Source: Hetaerina americana (Eukaryota > Arthropoda > Insecta > Odonata > Calopterygidae). From it: a DNA stretch of 64,000 nt. How positions within the stretch are numbered: position 1 is the stretch's first letter; every line of letters starts with the position of its first letter. Shown piece after piece: positions 1 through 11,639 of the stretch. The stretch is from the NCBI GenBank assembly GCA_022747635.1, contig JAKTNV010000003.1, positions 16,709,086 through 16,773,085 of the forward strand, read 5' to 3'. A program made the position numbers and the translations under genes. The notes beneath the pieces were generated by a model that was given only the letters and a program-made list of their open reading frames with translations, did no database searches and was not told the origin of the DNA.

Positions 1-3000
1 GTTTGAGCCTTAGACTTTTAAAACAGGCAACAGCTTCAAAAATAGTCTTCCTTGATGAAAAAAGTCTATTCTAAATTGTAACAAATTGACAATATTAGGC
101 TAGTTTTAATCCTTGGACATGAAAATTTTAATACACTTTATTTTACATTGATAAGAGTACTTTGGGGTAAATGACAATGACCACAAATATCATATTTTTC
201 ATAGGTTAAAAAATCTTCTAAAGAATTAGTAAGAAATTCTTAAGTGAATTCAGACAATACAATTCATGAACCCCAAGTAATATAATTTATAACTGCAACT
301 ATTATAATTCTATTTACAGTTAAAATGTAATGAACTGAAATCTAATTTTGGAAAATGAGGTCACTGAAATTATTGCAGGTCAAAATTATAATCCAGTATC
401 TCATAACTAATTCATTGTTGCTCTATATATACATAAGTGTTCTTAGCTCAGAAAATGTGATTTTTTAATTGTGATACTTGTGATAGCTGTTTGGGCAGAA
501 GTCTCCTAGATAAAAGGCCTGCCATTGAGATGCATGTGTAAAAATCTATTGTTATTCATGTGTGTAAATTGTTTAATGGCATATGGAAATATATAATAAT
601 GATTTTCATTTGGTTCCTATTGGGATTTAGGGCATACAGTAAAAGCCTGGCAATCCAGATGTAATATAATGTACATACACACAAACCTTGAAGTGCATGT
701 TGTTCAATAAGTTCTCTTGCCACCATCTTTAGATCAATATATCCCAACTCAATCCATGCACAAACTCAGTAGGCAGTGATTCAATTAACTTTCCAAGAAA
801 GGTTTATCCCCCTAAATAACACTTCGGTACATTCCAAAGTCATGCTAATCCATCAGCAAAAAATAACACTGATAATTATGAACTTTTTTCCATTAAACTA
901 CAAGGTCACTGACGATGATATGAATAATAATGATCACTGAATTAAATAAACCTCTGTTTTTCTTGTAAAGGCATGCGACCACTAAAAGTTCAACGTTTAA
1001 AAATATTTCCATTTCTTTGAAAGATTTCATTACTCCCATAGCATTAAAAAGATCAGAAATATTTCTGATGGTGCAAACATTATTTGCCAGTAACTAAAAA
1101 ATACACAGGTATATCGGCTTTTACTGTATGTAACTGAAGAGGAGAACTTTAAATTGTAATATTTATAAAAAGTTAACAATTTAAGTTTAAGGTGAGGAAC
1201 TTTGGGCATGTAAACACAAACAATAGTACGTTTGAAAAGCGATTTACTTTAGTAAAATTATACAATGAACATTACCAAATCTGACTTGGTGCATTTGAAT
1301 ATTCCAGAAATTGTAACCATTACGGGATCAATTTGTAGGCATAGAGATTATAGAGTAATTATTTCATGGAGGGAATGGAAATACATAAATACTGTATTAT
1401 ATTTCTGTGCTATTTTGTGACTAATTTTCTTCCACATTAGATATAGTTTAGTAATTCTTTTATGATTTGGTCATATACCAAAATGATATTTTTTATTGGT
1501 ATCTGTGATATTAGAAGATCAGATGTATCTTGGTGTTGTTTAAATGTAAAGTAGGGATAATATGTTGATGTGGCTACTGTATAAAAATTGTTCGTGTCTT
1601 GTATATAGGTTTTACCAACAAAGTTACCATAATGATAATCCACCACAATGGAGACTTTGATGTTGTACAATGCTCACAAAAAGCAATCAGTCAATCAAAT
1701 GGTTTAACTCTATTTCAAGGCAACATAAATTGGTTTTGAAACCGATTGCTTATTATATAAACATTCGAAACATCACAGTTTGATTTTAACACAACCTAAC
1801 AAGGTAAAAACAAAAAAACCAAGCTCAATGGTCTTTATAAAATAAAATTGGGTTTTTGAAATCAGTCCATTTACCAATTCCAGATCTTATGGCACTAACA
1901 GGAATACAATTTCATAATTTTGAATCTTTTAAGTGCTTTAACAGATCACAGGCACTAAGTGAGTTACCACCAAGTCTTTATTTTTTCATACTTTTAACAA
2001 TAACTGAGTGTATAAGTTGAAATATGGGTTGTTTTTTGAATCATCCTTTTTAATACTGAAAAATCAAATGTATTCTGCAGCACGTGAGTTGTAAATTATG
2101 GTATGCATTATATTTTTTATTTTTCATCTGTATATTTTCATATGTATGTAGAAACAACATGTCTTTCCGGTTATGGTGCCAAAATCGGAAATACAACAAT
2201 CATTTGTCTTCCAATTGAAAAAACATCATTTGTAACTGTAATACACAGTTCTGAAAAATAAACTTCTATGGTAAACATAATGCTAGTTTTCTTTCTTTAC
2301 CTTTCATTGAAGGTTTTTATATGTACTACTAGTCTTAAATAACCATCACCTAATATGCTTACCAATTACACATGTGGCTGTCAACATACTTGGCTATCAA
2401 CTCCTCAACATAATTATATCCATCAGCCATTGGTACAGAATCCTAAATGGTAGATTTTTCCTCATACCAAATCCTATGGTTTATGAGATTAGACTTTGAG
2501 GCAGGGGTTTATTTTTAATAATAGCTCTGAATAAAGCCCTTATAGTATGTTATTTATACACTCCAAAAAAGAGCTTATACATGTAAGTAAATGTCACCCA
2601 CAATTCCTTTTCCTTCAACAACCAATCCTACTTCCAGATCAAAGGCTGTGCAATGGGAAGTAGATTTAGTCCGTCCTATGCAAACCTTAGCCTCAGTCAT
2701 ATTGAGGAAAAATTCCTCTCCAATTATTTCTAGATATCAGTCATCAGGCTCCAATTCATCAAACAACACATTCCTCCACTGATTACATAGTGCAAAATCC
2801 CTTAACCCCTTTATCTGTGCCCTCAATGACCCTACCACTCCTTCAACTCCACCATTTCCTCCTCTAAAATAACCTTTCTTGGTGCTGACATCCACACCGC
2901 GACCGACCCTGTAATAATGCTGATTTTCTCAATAAATTTCTCAATAACCTCCACCACCCCCTCCTCCTGTTTGGTAACCTGCATCCCTTCTTCATATTAT

Positions 3001-3079
3001 CTTAAGGACGTTTTCCTCATTAGTTTCAAAATGTTTGGTTCCAGGTGAAAAAAAATATTATTACACATTTTCCACAGGT
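1..3079. other. AT-rich, CpG-poor sequence without recognised gene
   Basis: No exon, RNA gene or clear repeat is recognised here. Open frames are short and look like chance. CpG is rare, as in the introns of the genes further right, so this may be intron or 3' sequence of a neighbouring gene that is not visible; that is inference. A pyrimidine-rich stretch at about 2590-3000 read on the minus strand gives a few reverse-transcriptase-like words, too weak to call. Confidence 0.5.
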
Positions 3080-3092
3080 ATCTATTTCATAC
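3080..3092. repeat. Left target-site duplication of RTE retrotransposon
   Basis: ATCTATTTCATAC here is repeated exactly at 6211-6223. The two copies bracket the non-LTR retrotransposon and fix its ends. Thirteen bases is a normal length for target-primed reverse transcription. Confidence 0.85.
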
Positions 3093-3486
3093 CTCCCCCT
3101 AAGGCACCGCCTTTTCGAAGGCACCTTCAGTGCTGGGTGGGGAGGATTGTGTGAGGTAAGGATATCAAGAGCTATGCCGGCGGTAGCATAGCTACTGGTA
3201 GGGCCCCCTTTGCCGGATAGGTCTTGACTGAACTGCCAGACTAAGTGTGCCTCACATGATAGGGTAGAGAGGTCTCTTTGTGAGTAGAGAAACAAGCCTT
3301 TCTAAGGGCATAAACCCTGAATATAAATCCTGGCCCTCCAAGTCTGGGGTTAGGCGTAGGGCTAGCAACCCTACCCTGTAAAAATTTGCTTGCTATGAAA
3401 CCTCTCAACGTGCCTGAGATAGATAAGGGTGGATTTTCAAGATATCGACCTGGCAAACAGACAAGGACAACGAATACATGGAAATT

Positions 3487-4673
3487 AGCAACATGGAATG
3501 TTTGAATATTGTTGAAACCAAGTATAATGATTGAAGTTGCCAATGAAATGCTGAAATATGGTTTGGATATTATAGCCCTACAGGAAGTGAGATGGGTAGG
3601 AAATGGTAGAATTGATAAGAAGAATTTTACAGGACTATACAGTGGACCCAGCCATAGAACTGGATTACATGGAACTGCTTTCATGATTAATGCAAGTATG
3701 AAAAACAGTTTGATGAATTTTGAGCTATTAGGGGACAGACAATGTAAAATAACCTTAAAAGGAAAAATTCCATTACATCAGCCTTATATCAGCCATTTGC
3801 CCTACTGAAGATAAAACAGAAGAAGAAAAGCAAGAACTTTATGATAAACTGGACGAGAATGCCAAAAAATACCAAAATATCAAACAATTATCATTCTTTG
3901 AGATTTTAATGCAAAAATCGGTAAGGAAGACTTTATTGCATTCTGTAGCAGGAAAGTACTCACTGCATGATGTGACAAGTGAAAATGGAAGGCTTCTCTG
4001 TCAGCTTGCTCTGTCTCTCAATATTATCATAAAGAGCACATACTTTGAGCATAAAAATATTCACAAAAGTAACTGGAAAATACCTGGGATAGGATTTGTG
4101 AATAAAATAGATCATGTGCTAGTATCCGGGAGACATTCATCTTCTATTTTAGACATAAGGTCTGCACGAGGACCAAATTGTGACTCTGATCACTATCTAG
4201 TGAAAGTAAATTTTATGGAACAACTGGCCCTCTTGGATAAGCTCAATAGGCCAAGAGGGGTTAAATGGAATAGTAAAATTTTAAGAGATCCTGTGCAAGC
4301 TTTGAGGTACAAAGATGAAATATGTAGAAAGTTAACAAGGAATGGGGAAGTACAGACAGAGCAGTATTCTGTGGGATATCAATGGACAAGAATTAAACAA
4401 TCTATTCTATCAACTGCAAAGGACATAATAAATAAAGTAAAAGTAAAAAGGAATGCAGATTGGTTTGATAACAAGTTTAAACTTGCAATAGAGGAAAAGA
4501 ATAAGAATAGATACAATATGTTACAAAGGGAGACTGGATTAACAAGAGAGAATTATAGGCAGAGCAGGAAAGAAGCTGATAAATTACTGAAAAGAAAGAA
4601 AAAGGAGTACTTAAAAAAATCATATGAAGGCTCAACAATAGTAAAGAAAGCAAAAAGTTCTACCAAGCAGTAA
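3487..4673 (+). pseudogene. APE-type endonuclease domain remnant of RTE element
   Basis: Fragments in several frames read as an apurinic endonuclease fold. ALQEVRW at about 3575-3597 carries the metal-binding Glu motif. The region 3509-3770 gives the first beta-sandwich half, and CDSDHYLVKV near 4170-4200 is the C-terminal SDH motif with the catalytic Asp/His pair. The part from 3909 continues into a lysine-rich linker up to the stop at 4673. In an intact element this domain nicks target DNA to prime reverse transcription. At least two frame changes and one early stop make it non-functional. Confidence 0.8.
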
Positions 4674-4679
4674 AATTCA

Positions 4680-5556
4680 TGACTAAAGGTTATCAACCAA
4701 AAGAGCACTCCTGAAGAAATAAAAATGGGCAAGTCATTGGGGGGAAAATGAGATACTAGAAAGATGGGCTGAATATTTTAATGACCTGTATAATAAAGAA
4801 TTAACTCCAGGGGTAGAAGAGCATGAACGAAGTCACACAGAAGACCAGGAAGGGCTCATTCCGACAATAGAGGAGGTAATTGAAAGAGTTGGAAAACAAA
4901 GGAATGATGCAGCACTAAGGGAAGATGTAATAACAGCTGAATTGATTAAAAATGGAGGTCAAGATTTAAATAAAGCATTACATCAGCTAATTTGTAGTAT
5001 TTGGAAGTTGGAAGAGTTCCCAGAAGACTGGAAGACAGGATTGATTAGTTCAATATATAAAAAAGGTGATAAATTTGATTGCAAAAACTATAGAGGCATT
5101 ACATTACTGAATGTAGCATATAAAATTTTCACCAGTCATCTTCTAAAATGCATAAGAACCTATGCTGAAGACATACTGGAAGAATATCAGTGTGGCTTTA
5201 GAGCTGGTAGAAGTACCATTGACCAGATATTCTTGGTAAGACAAACAATGGAGAAATGCTACCAATATTATGTTGACATACATATACTCTTCATTGACTT
5301 CAAACAACCTTTCGGCAGCGTGAACAGGAAAGAGATGCTGTGTGTGTTGAGAGGTTATGATATTCCAGAGAAACTTCCTAATGTCAGATATGGCAAGAGG
5401 ACAGACAAAGTGGGCAAAGGAACTATGGGAGGGGTATGGCAGAAGAAGCAACGATTCTGCAATTGGACCAGGACAGCAGAAGTCTTCACAGATGCAACAC
5501 CTTTACAGGCGGCATGGGTCATCCCGGCATGCGATACCATGGAAAGCAAAACATAA
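4680..5556 (+). pseudogene. Reverse transcriptase remnant of RTE element
   Basis: Palm and finger motifs are readable: PEDWKTGLISSIYKKGD at about 5019-5070, then NYRGITLLNVAYKIF, then QCGFRAGRSTIDQI near 5188-5230, and FIDFKQPFGSVNR near 5290-5330. The last is the motif-A aspartate block, where the usual AFDSV has become PFGSV. After about 5355 the frame departs from the family and the YADD active site is missing, which indicates an internal deletion. The fragment cannot encode an active enzyme. Confidence 0.85.
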
Positions 5557-5559
5557 TAA

Positions 5560-6193
5560 TTGGGGATTATGAGTTTGAGGGTGTCAAAGACTTTACCTTT
5601 CTAGGAGTCAGACTTAACAATGTAAATAAGATATCCACGGGGATCAATCAAAGGTTAATGGAAGGTAACAAGGCATATTTTGCAAATGTAACACTCCTCA
5701 ACACGAGGTTACTATCAAGGAATACAAAACTGAAGATCTATAAAATGCTTATTTGGCCCATTGTAACTTATGAAGCTGAGACATGGACATTAACAAGTCA
5801 GGATGAAGAAACCCTTAGAAAATTTGAAAGAAAAGTCATAAGCAAATAAAAGTCATATAAGGCCCAATTAGAGAAGGAGAGAGATGGAGAATTAGAATGA
5901 ACATGGAGCTAAATTAACTACTAGAAGGGAAGGACATAGTTAGATTTGCCAAGTAACTGTGGCTGGCATGGTTTGGTCATGTAGAAAGGATGGAAAATGA
6001 CAGAATGCCTAAACTGATACTTAATAGCAAGATGGAAGGCATCAGAAGAAGAGGAAGACCAAGGAAGAGATGGCTACAGGATGTGGAGAATGATTTGAAG
6101 GCAATGGGAGCTACAAGATGGAAGGAAAAAGCAAGAACAAGAACTGAATGGAGGCAAATCATAGAGGAAGCCAAGGCTCACACCAGGCTGTAG
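5560..6193 (+). pseudogene. C-terminal part of RTE polyprotein remnant
   Basis: Readable words are FEGVKDFTFLGVRLN, then LKIYKMLIWPIVTYEAETWTL (5730-5790), and after a frame change a WLAWFGHVERMENDRMP-like stretch followed by RRRGRPRKRWLQDVENDL (6030-6095) and EAKAHTRL-stop at 6193. These are the standard post-RT segments of insect RTE-like 'craniofacial development protein 2-like' elements. The last frame ends 17 bp before the 3' terminus. Several frame shifts separate the blocks. Confidence 0.85.
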
Positions 6194-6210
6194 AGTTGCA
6201 GGTGATGATG

Positions 6211-6223
6211 ATCTATTTCATAC
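6211..6223. repeat. Right target-site duplication of RTE retrotransposon
   Basis: Exact copy of the 13 bases at 3080-3092. It begins directly after the GATGATG tail. Confidence 0.85.
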
Positions 6224-6330
6224 TAGTTCTGTGTTGACCCACTTAGGTATTTCAAATCAGAAAGACCTCCTATATATGCACAATGTAAACTTAAAATGAA
6301 CATACCTACAGTCATGAAGCAATGGAAAAA

Positions 6331-7166
6331 AATAGCCGAGATGGTAAACTTGGATGGTTCTAGGTTTGTTTAAGGGGGTGGATAAAAACAATGTGACAAG
6401 TAAGAGGGAGATAAGAAACACACATTCAAATACTTAGGTGTGTTTGGGAAACAGTGGCCCATGTGTACCTAAATCACACATAAACAATGGAAAAATAAAT
6501 ACGGAAACAAACTTAGAACTACTCAATCTCAACTCTGGTGAATTGCATTGACACACACTCAGGGTTTGCAAAAGGATATCTCCTATGCCAGGCATCCGTT
6601 GTACTCACATAGGAATGAAAAACAAATTAAAATAAAAAATTAAAAGAGAAAAAATAAGAGAGGCCCAAGTTCAGGTTTGTAGTTACTCAATCAGTCGGGT
6701 TTGTTAGGCCTTTGTGTATTGCACTCATTCATTCGTCCAGGGTTTACAAGGACTCCTCCTATACCAGTGACCTGTCAATCACACAGATGAAGACAAAAAT
6801 ACTAAGGAAGTTAGTTAGTAGTAGGAGTAGGTAAGTGCCTAGAGAAAACCTGACACCAGGTGTTTCGCCAGCCAAGCAGGCCCTCTTCAGAGAAGAATGA
6901 ATTGTCCTTAAGGAAATTTGAATAAATGGGTCCATGGGATGGGAAGGGGGAGGTGGGGAAGCTTGTATAGGCTTAGTCTTGCATGAGGCACACTGGCATA
7001 GAAGGAATCCTGGTAAACCCTAAATTAAGTACACATGGGCCACTGTTTCCCAAACACACCCAAGTGACTGAGTGTGTGTTTCTTATCTTCCTCTTACTTG
7101 TCACATTGTTTTTATCCACCCATTTAAAGAAACCTAGTGCCAATCAAGTTTATGTTCTCGGCTATT
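6331..7166. mobile_element. Long-inverted-repeat element of about 0.84 kb
   Basis: The segment 6331-6471 is the reverse complement of 7024-7166 at high identity, for example ATAAAAACAATGTGACAAGT and GGGAAACAGTGGCCCATGTG on the two arms. The centre (about 6540-6790) contains two diverged direct copies of a 65-bp unit sharing CAGGGTTTnCAA, and at 6849-6893 a hammerhead-like motif on the minus strand. No transposase is present, so it is non-autonomous. It could be a foldback DNA element or an inverted pair of Penelope-type pseudo-LTRs; the hammerhead-like core favours the second. Outer ends beyond the arms are not fixed. Confidence 0.6.
6849..6893 (-). ncRNA. Hammerhead-ribozyme-like motif (CUGAAGA type)
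   Basis: On the minus strand CTGAAGA (6884-6890) is followed by a GC-rich hairpin region, GAA (6864-6866), an arm ACACC-U-GGUGU (6853-6863), which can pair with itself, then C as the cleavage-site base (6852), and AGG that can pair with UCU before the core. The order is that of a type I hammerhead with a very short stem III. CUGANGA allows any base at position 7. Activity is not shown by sequence alone. Confidence 0.45.
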
Positions 7167-8450
7167 TTGTTTTCTATATATGCGCAGTTATGGACACATG
7201 GAAATATTTAATTTGAAAGAATAACCATATTGTTTTCATATCTTCTATGTATTCTCTATGAATTAATTAATGACCTAATATTTCAGTCAATTAGAATACT
7301 AAAAATTGGTAACTTGTGACAATCATTTCGCTCATATCCAAATCGTGGATAACCAATTCAATATTTTATCAATAATCACACAAAAAATTGTTAATGAAAT
7401 AATGATGAAGTAGGTTATGAGAAAACTTCCAGTGATAAATAAGGTTAGAACCACCAATGGTTTTATAATTGATGGAAAAGGCTATTCTCTCATGCCAATA
7501 GAAATCAAAGGTAATAAAATATTCCTAACAGTTTATTTGCAAAAGTGGTACCTACTAAGCTGCTTTTGTAACATCATTAGCACATATTCTATCCCTCTAG
7601 TAAACCCAGGCCATAAAAAGAAAAACCTCATCAAAAATAAAACAGGAATTGATCGCAGTCATCCTTCATTTAATGACAAATTTCATTTTTCAAGTTGTTA
7701 CGCATACAATTTTCCCATTGCCACAACAACTCTAAGAGGAATTGTCAGTTTCATGCTGACTATGACCATTCAAGAAAAAGAAGAAGGCAGAAGTTCCCAT
7801 GAGAAATCCAATTAATTTTCTATTTATGTGTCAAAGTAGATGATTAACCCTTACATCTTGGGAGGCATATTTTTCAATACAGCCTCAAAGTGCAGAAAGA
7901 TGAACATGAGATTGGTAGGAAACCATGAGTCAAGAATCATCAACATTTTTTTTATTTTTTTTCATTCGAATTAACCTCGAAAATCTGATGAAAAAATGAT
8001 CAACTCCACCTTCACACATTTTGCATGATGGTCAGCCAAAGTGGTTAAAGTTGAAGAACCCTTGAAACTAATTCCAAGGATTTTTCCTATTTTCAATGAC
8101 CTTTCCCATGATTCCATAGAGAATTCCATAATCTCCCAACTTTTCCAGGTTATTCCGAATTATGATAATCCTATTAATAAAAGATTAAAAATATATTAAT
8201 GCAAATATTCTTACCAATTTCTCAAATAATAGTTGGGTAGTACAGTCTTACAAGTTTAGTATTTACTTAAAATTGGTCAGGGAAATGTATTTTAATCAAA
8301 TGCCAAAAAAGGTAATTTAGTACATTAACACCGGGGTTGAATAATTGGGTAGTAATTGCGTTAGAGCTCAATAATTAACAGCTAAATTCATTTAACTATT
8401 CGACAGCAATCTTTAATAATACCTACCCATAAAATCCTTTTCAGAAGCTA
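7167..8450. other. CpG-poor stretch, no recognised gene
   Basis: The only sizeable open frame is 7417-7815 (+, 132 codons, MRKLPVINKV start). It shows no domain I recognise and has intron-like AT-rich composition, so it is not called a gene. The base composition changes to CpG-normal at about 8450. Confidence 0.4.
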
Positions 8451-11100
8451 TAAGTTTTGAATTTGACGCTGCTCAAACTACAGCAGATATTGGACAAATT
8501 TTCATGTGTGGTTGCTATGGAAACGGGAGCAATTGCTGCGATACTGGTACTAAGAATAAAAGCAGGGTGTATTCGAAATATATATTTGGGTGAAAGTCAG
8601 TTATAGTATTGTCTACCTCAAATAAGTAACATACGTAGTTTTTGAATGTGATAATTCAACTGTTTGCTTCATCAACAAACTTTCAAACATGATTATTTTG
8701 AATCTAAAGAAATAGATTACGAATAGAAATGTACCTTTTTACACTTGATAAAAATTGTTTCGTTATTCTTTTATTACTAATTGTAAGTTGATATATATGC
8801 AAACATATGATTCTCAGAACGAATTGATGGATGCATACATGACTGGCCTCCTAACTCGAGGCCCAGCGTTAATTCGCAAACGAGACTGATTTTTCAACAG
8901 AGTTGTCGAAATCAGACCTTTTGGGAACCACAACAATAGAATCCCTCGTCATGAAATTCCACATGCCGCTACTGCCGAACTGAGAGCTTGCGTGCGCGAA
9001 ATCTTTACGTGACTCGATTATCGTAATGCACATCAATGGCAACAGACCCGGGGAATTAATTCCCTTACTCACTAGAAGGATGCAAAAAATTGTAGATCAG
9101 AAATAAAATTTTCTGTTTTCTATGAAACAGTGTTGGTCTTACACTTGGGCTTTGCCGAGAACTGTTCATTTATATTTCTTTAAATGACTAATCAGACCCA
9201 GTTAGTTATTTTAGAAAGCTAGCTAAGTTTGAGTTAGAATTAATTTTAAAAAATACCTTGACAAAAATTCAAAACCATTTACTGTTAAGTCATATTTTCA
9301 TCCTGATGTTTAGTCTACCTAAAATAAACGAATGTCATAATCAAATATTGATGAAGTTCAGAAACTGAATGAACAATTGATCGAAGATAAAATTAACTGG
9401 AATTATCCCCGGGCACCAAATGGCAAAATTTTTAAAACCTTATTCGGCTCCTAATAAAATAATAATATAGAACAAAAAATTATAACTAATTAAAAATATG
9501 ACCTAAAAATACAAACATTTTTAAAAATTAAAATTTTTGGCCCATAAACTAACTTTTTTCTCGGTTTGAAGTTATATCCGACTTACATGCTCGGAACTAA
9601 GACGCGTACTTCAAGACAAAACAAAAAAAAGGTTCAAGTCTCTAGTCCAAATTATTTATGAGAAATCGAAACTTCAAATTTTACATGAGTACTATCATCT
9701 CAAGTTTTAAAATAACTTATTTTAGCATGCTGATAACAAAATAATTTCGAGGTTCACTGAATCATTGTGACGTAATAGGTGTCTTATTATGAAATAACTC
9801 ATTTCATGTATACAGGTTTTCATGCTATTACTAATGGATTTTTACTTAATTAATGCACCAGATAATTAAAAATAATTCGCTTAAATATGATGCATTGATA
9901 GCAAGGTAGAAAATTTTATTTTAAAATTTAAAAAAATGAATCGTCAATTTATCAAAAAATATTTGAAATATTGGTTTAGTCTACCCTGCCTGCATCCAAA
10001 ATGAACTATGTGTATTTTTAATGTTCTCATTTTGACTTCTAGACTGTTAGGATTCCAAAAGTATTCTTTCGTTCAATCTGAAATTTTGGAAATTTCACTA
10101 AATTAACATCGTGATAAATTTCATCCAGACACAAGCTAGTGGGTTCACGATGAATTGTGGATGAACTAAATTAACTCTTGCTGCAAGTTTAAGAGTGATC
10201 TGATACATATCTGCCTTTGATGATATGAAGATGATGCCTTTTGTAACCAGGATTCCTTGTATATATTTTGTTCCTGCTGAATTTCACCTTTTCGCTACGA
10301 GTGTAATAAGCATGTTGTCATACGTATCTACTTGTATTATAAATTACTAAATAGTACACAGGAGCACTAAATCATTCATCAGAGCTGCAAGAGCAAGGCC
10401 ACACCATGCTATAAACATGGATTCTACCCATGATGCTGCCTATTCCATCGAGAGTGCTGCCGCCTTGTATGACCGTTTTAAATTTAAATATTGATATATA
10501 AAAATTCGAATACAGTACAGCGACAATCATAATCAACGTTAATTACCTATTACCGCCTAATGTTGCCGCTTAAAGAGAGACTGATGTCACTTCGCTAACC
10601 CCTCCTCCATTTTTCCTTAACAAAATACTTGGTCTCAATCTCTTACTCATACGTTACATGCTTTTAACAATAGTTAAAAATAAGGTTAAAATCTAGATAA
10701 TGAAAAAACGAGGACAGCAGTAGGTAGAAACAAACCTTCCCACACTGAAATAAATGCAGCCAAATGATAAAATGCCATAAGCTGATACGTTTTTATGGAA
10801 TGCAAACAACGTGGAGGTAGGGCTTGTGTGTTCATATAACCCCAAGAGCTGAGCTGGCTGGCACAATGATAATTGCTCCTACCTATGTCTAATTGGTCGA
10901 AGGGTCGGAACCAGACGAAAGGTGGTCCCCGTACAGTTTACTCCTATGTGAGGCAGCTCTATCAGGCGTTTGACTGACACGAAAATGCCATTATAGTGAA
11001 ACTGTCACATTAGAAACGCTATTTCGGAAACCACCTCAAATATTAATGTCAAGAAAATATGAGGGACACGATTCTAAGAATGAGTCCAGGCAGACCACTT
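8451..11100. other. CpG-normal intergenic or 5' flanking sequence
   Basis: CG dinucleotides become common again. No coding exon, tRNA or complete repeat is recognised. By analogy with genes B and C the unseen first exon and promoter of gene A may lie in the CpG-normal block 8450-17040, but no ATG-plus-donor microexon of their type was found here. Confidence 0.4.
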
Positions 11101-11639
11101 GATTATGAGCCGTGTCTGGCAGCCGGAGAGGCAAGGCTTCCGTGATCGTCATCAAACGAAATCCTAGCAAAGTGAAATAAACAGCAGTAACAAATACGGA
11201 GGAAGGCCGAATCAGTTAGAAATAGGGACTTGGGAGGGTTGGGAGAGCAGCGAGGGGGACAATAGTATCGAACAATGAGGTAGGAAGAAGCATAGTAAAC
11301 ATAGAGAATGAATGTGAAAGAACACTATTTGCAGAAGTAAAAGCTAAACGAACGAATTTAGTCATTATTCAGGTATGAATGTACATTTCAACATCCCATC
11401 ATGGAGGAAGAAAGGCTGAATTAGAAGAAATAATTGCGATTGTCCCTGGGAGGAAATATCAAATAGTTGCCTAAACTCGGAGCGGAGGTGAGCGAAGGGA
11501 GAGATAGTGGTGAGGTAGGGTGCTACGATGTAGGAACAAGGAATCATCGCGGAGAGAGCATAATAGAGTTCTTTCGGAGAGATGGACCAATATAATACAA
11601 ATTTGGTGAAAACACAAAAATAGGCTTAGGAATACAAAG

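Larger units (their letters stand above)
3093..6210 (+). mobile_element. RTE-type non-LTR retrotransposon, internally deleted and dead
   Basis: A 3118-bp element flanked by 13-bp direct repeats. After a GC-richer 5' leader (3093-3470) come endonuclease, reverse-transcriptase and C-terminal remnants of a single polyprotein on the plus strand. The 3' end is a short GATGATGAT run, typical of RTE elements, which lack poly(A). The reading frame is broken by stops and shifts in the endonuclease part (for example just after the ATWNV motif near 3500) and by an internal deletion after about 5355. The catalytic YADD block of the reverse transcriptase was not found. Length is close to that of complete RTE elements (about 3.2-3.5 kb), so losses are modest. 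Clade assignment rests on the tail and domain order, not on a tree. Confidence 0.85.

Noticed and set aside
2590..2940. Possible LINE RT relic on the minus strand
   Set aside because: Only a few family-like words over one frame; below what I would call.
7417..7815. 132-codon plus frame MRKLPVINKV
   Set aside because: Longest frame in its area but unrecognised, AT-rich and without splice or start support.
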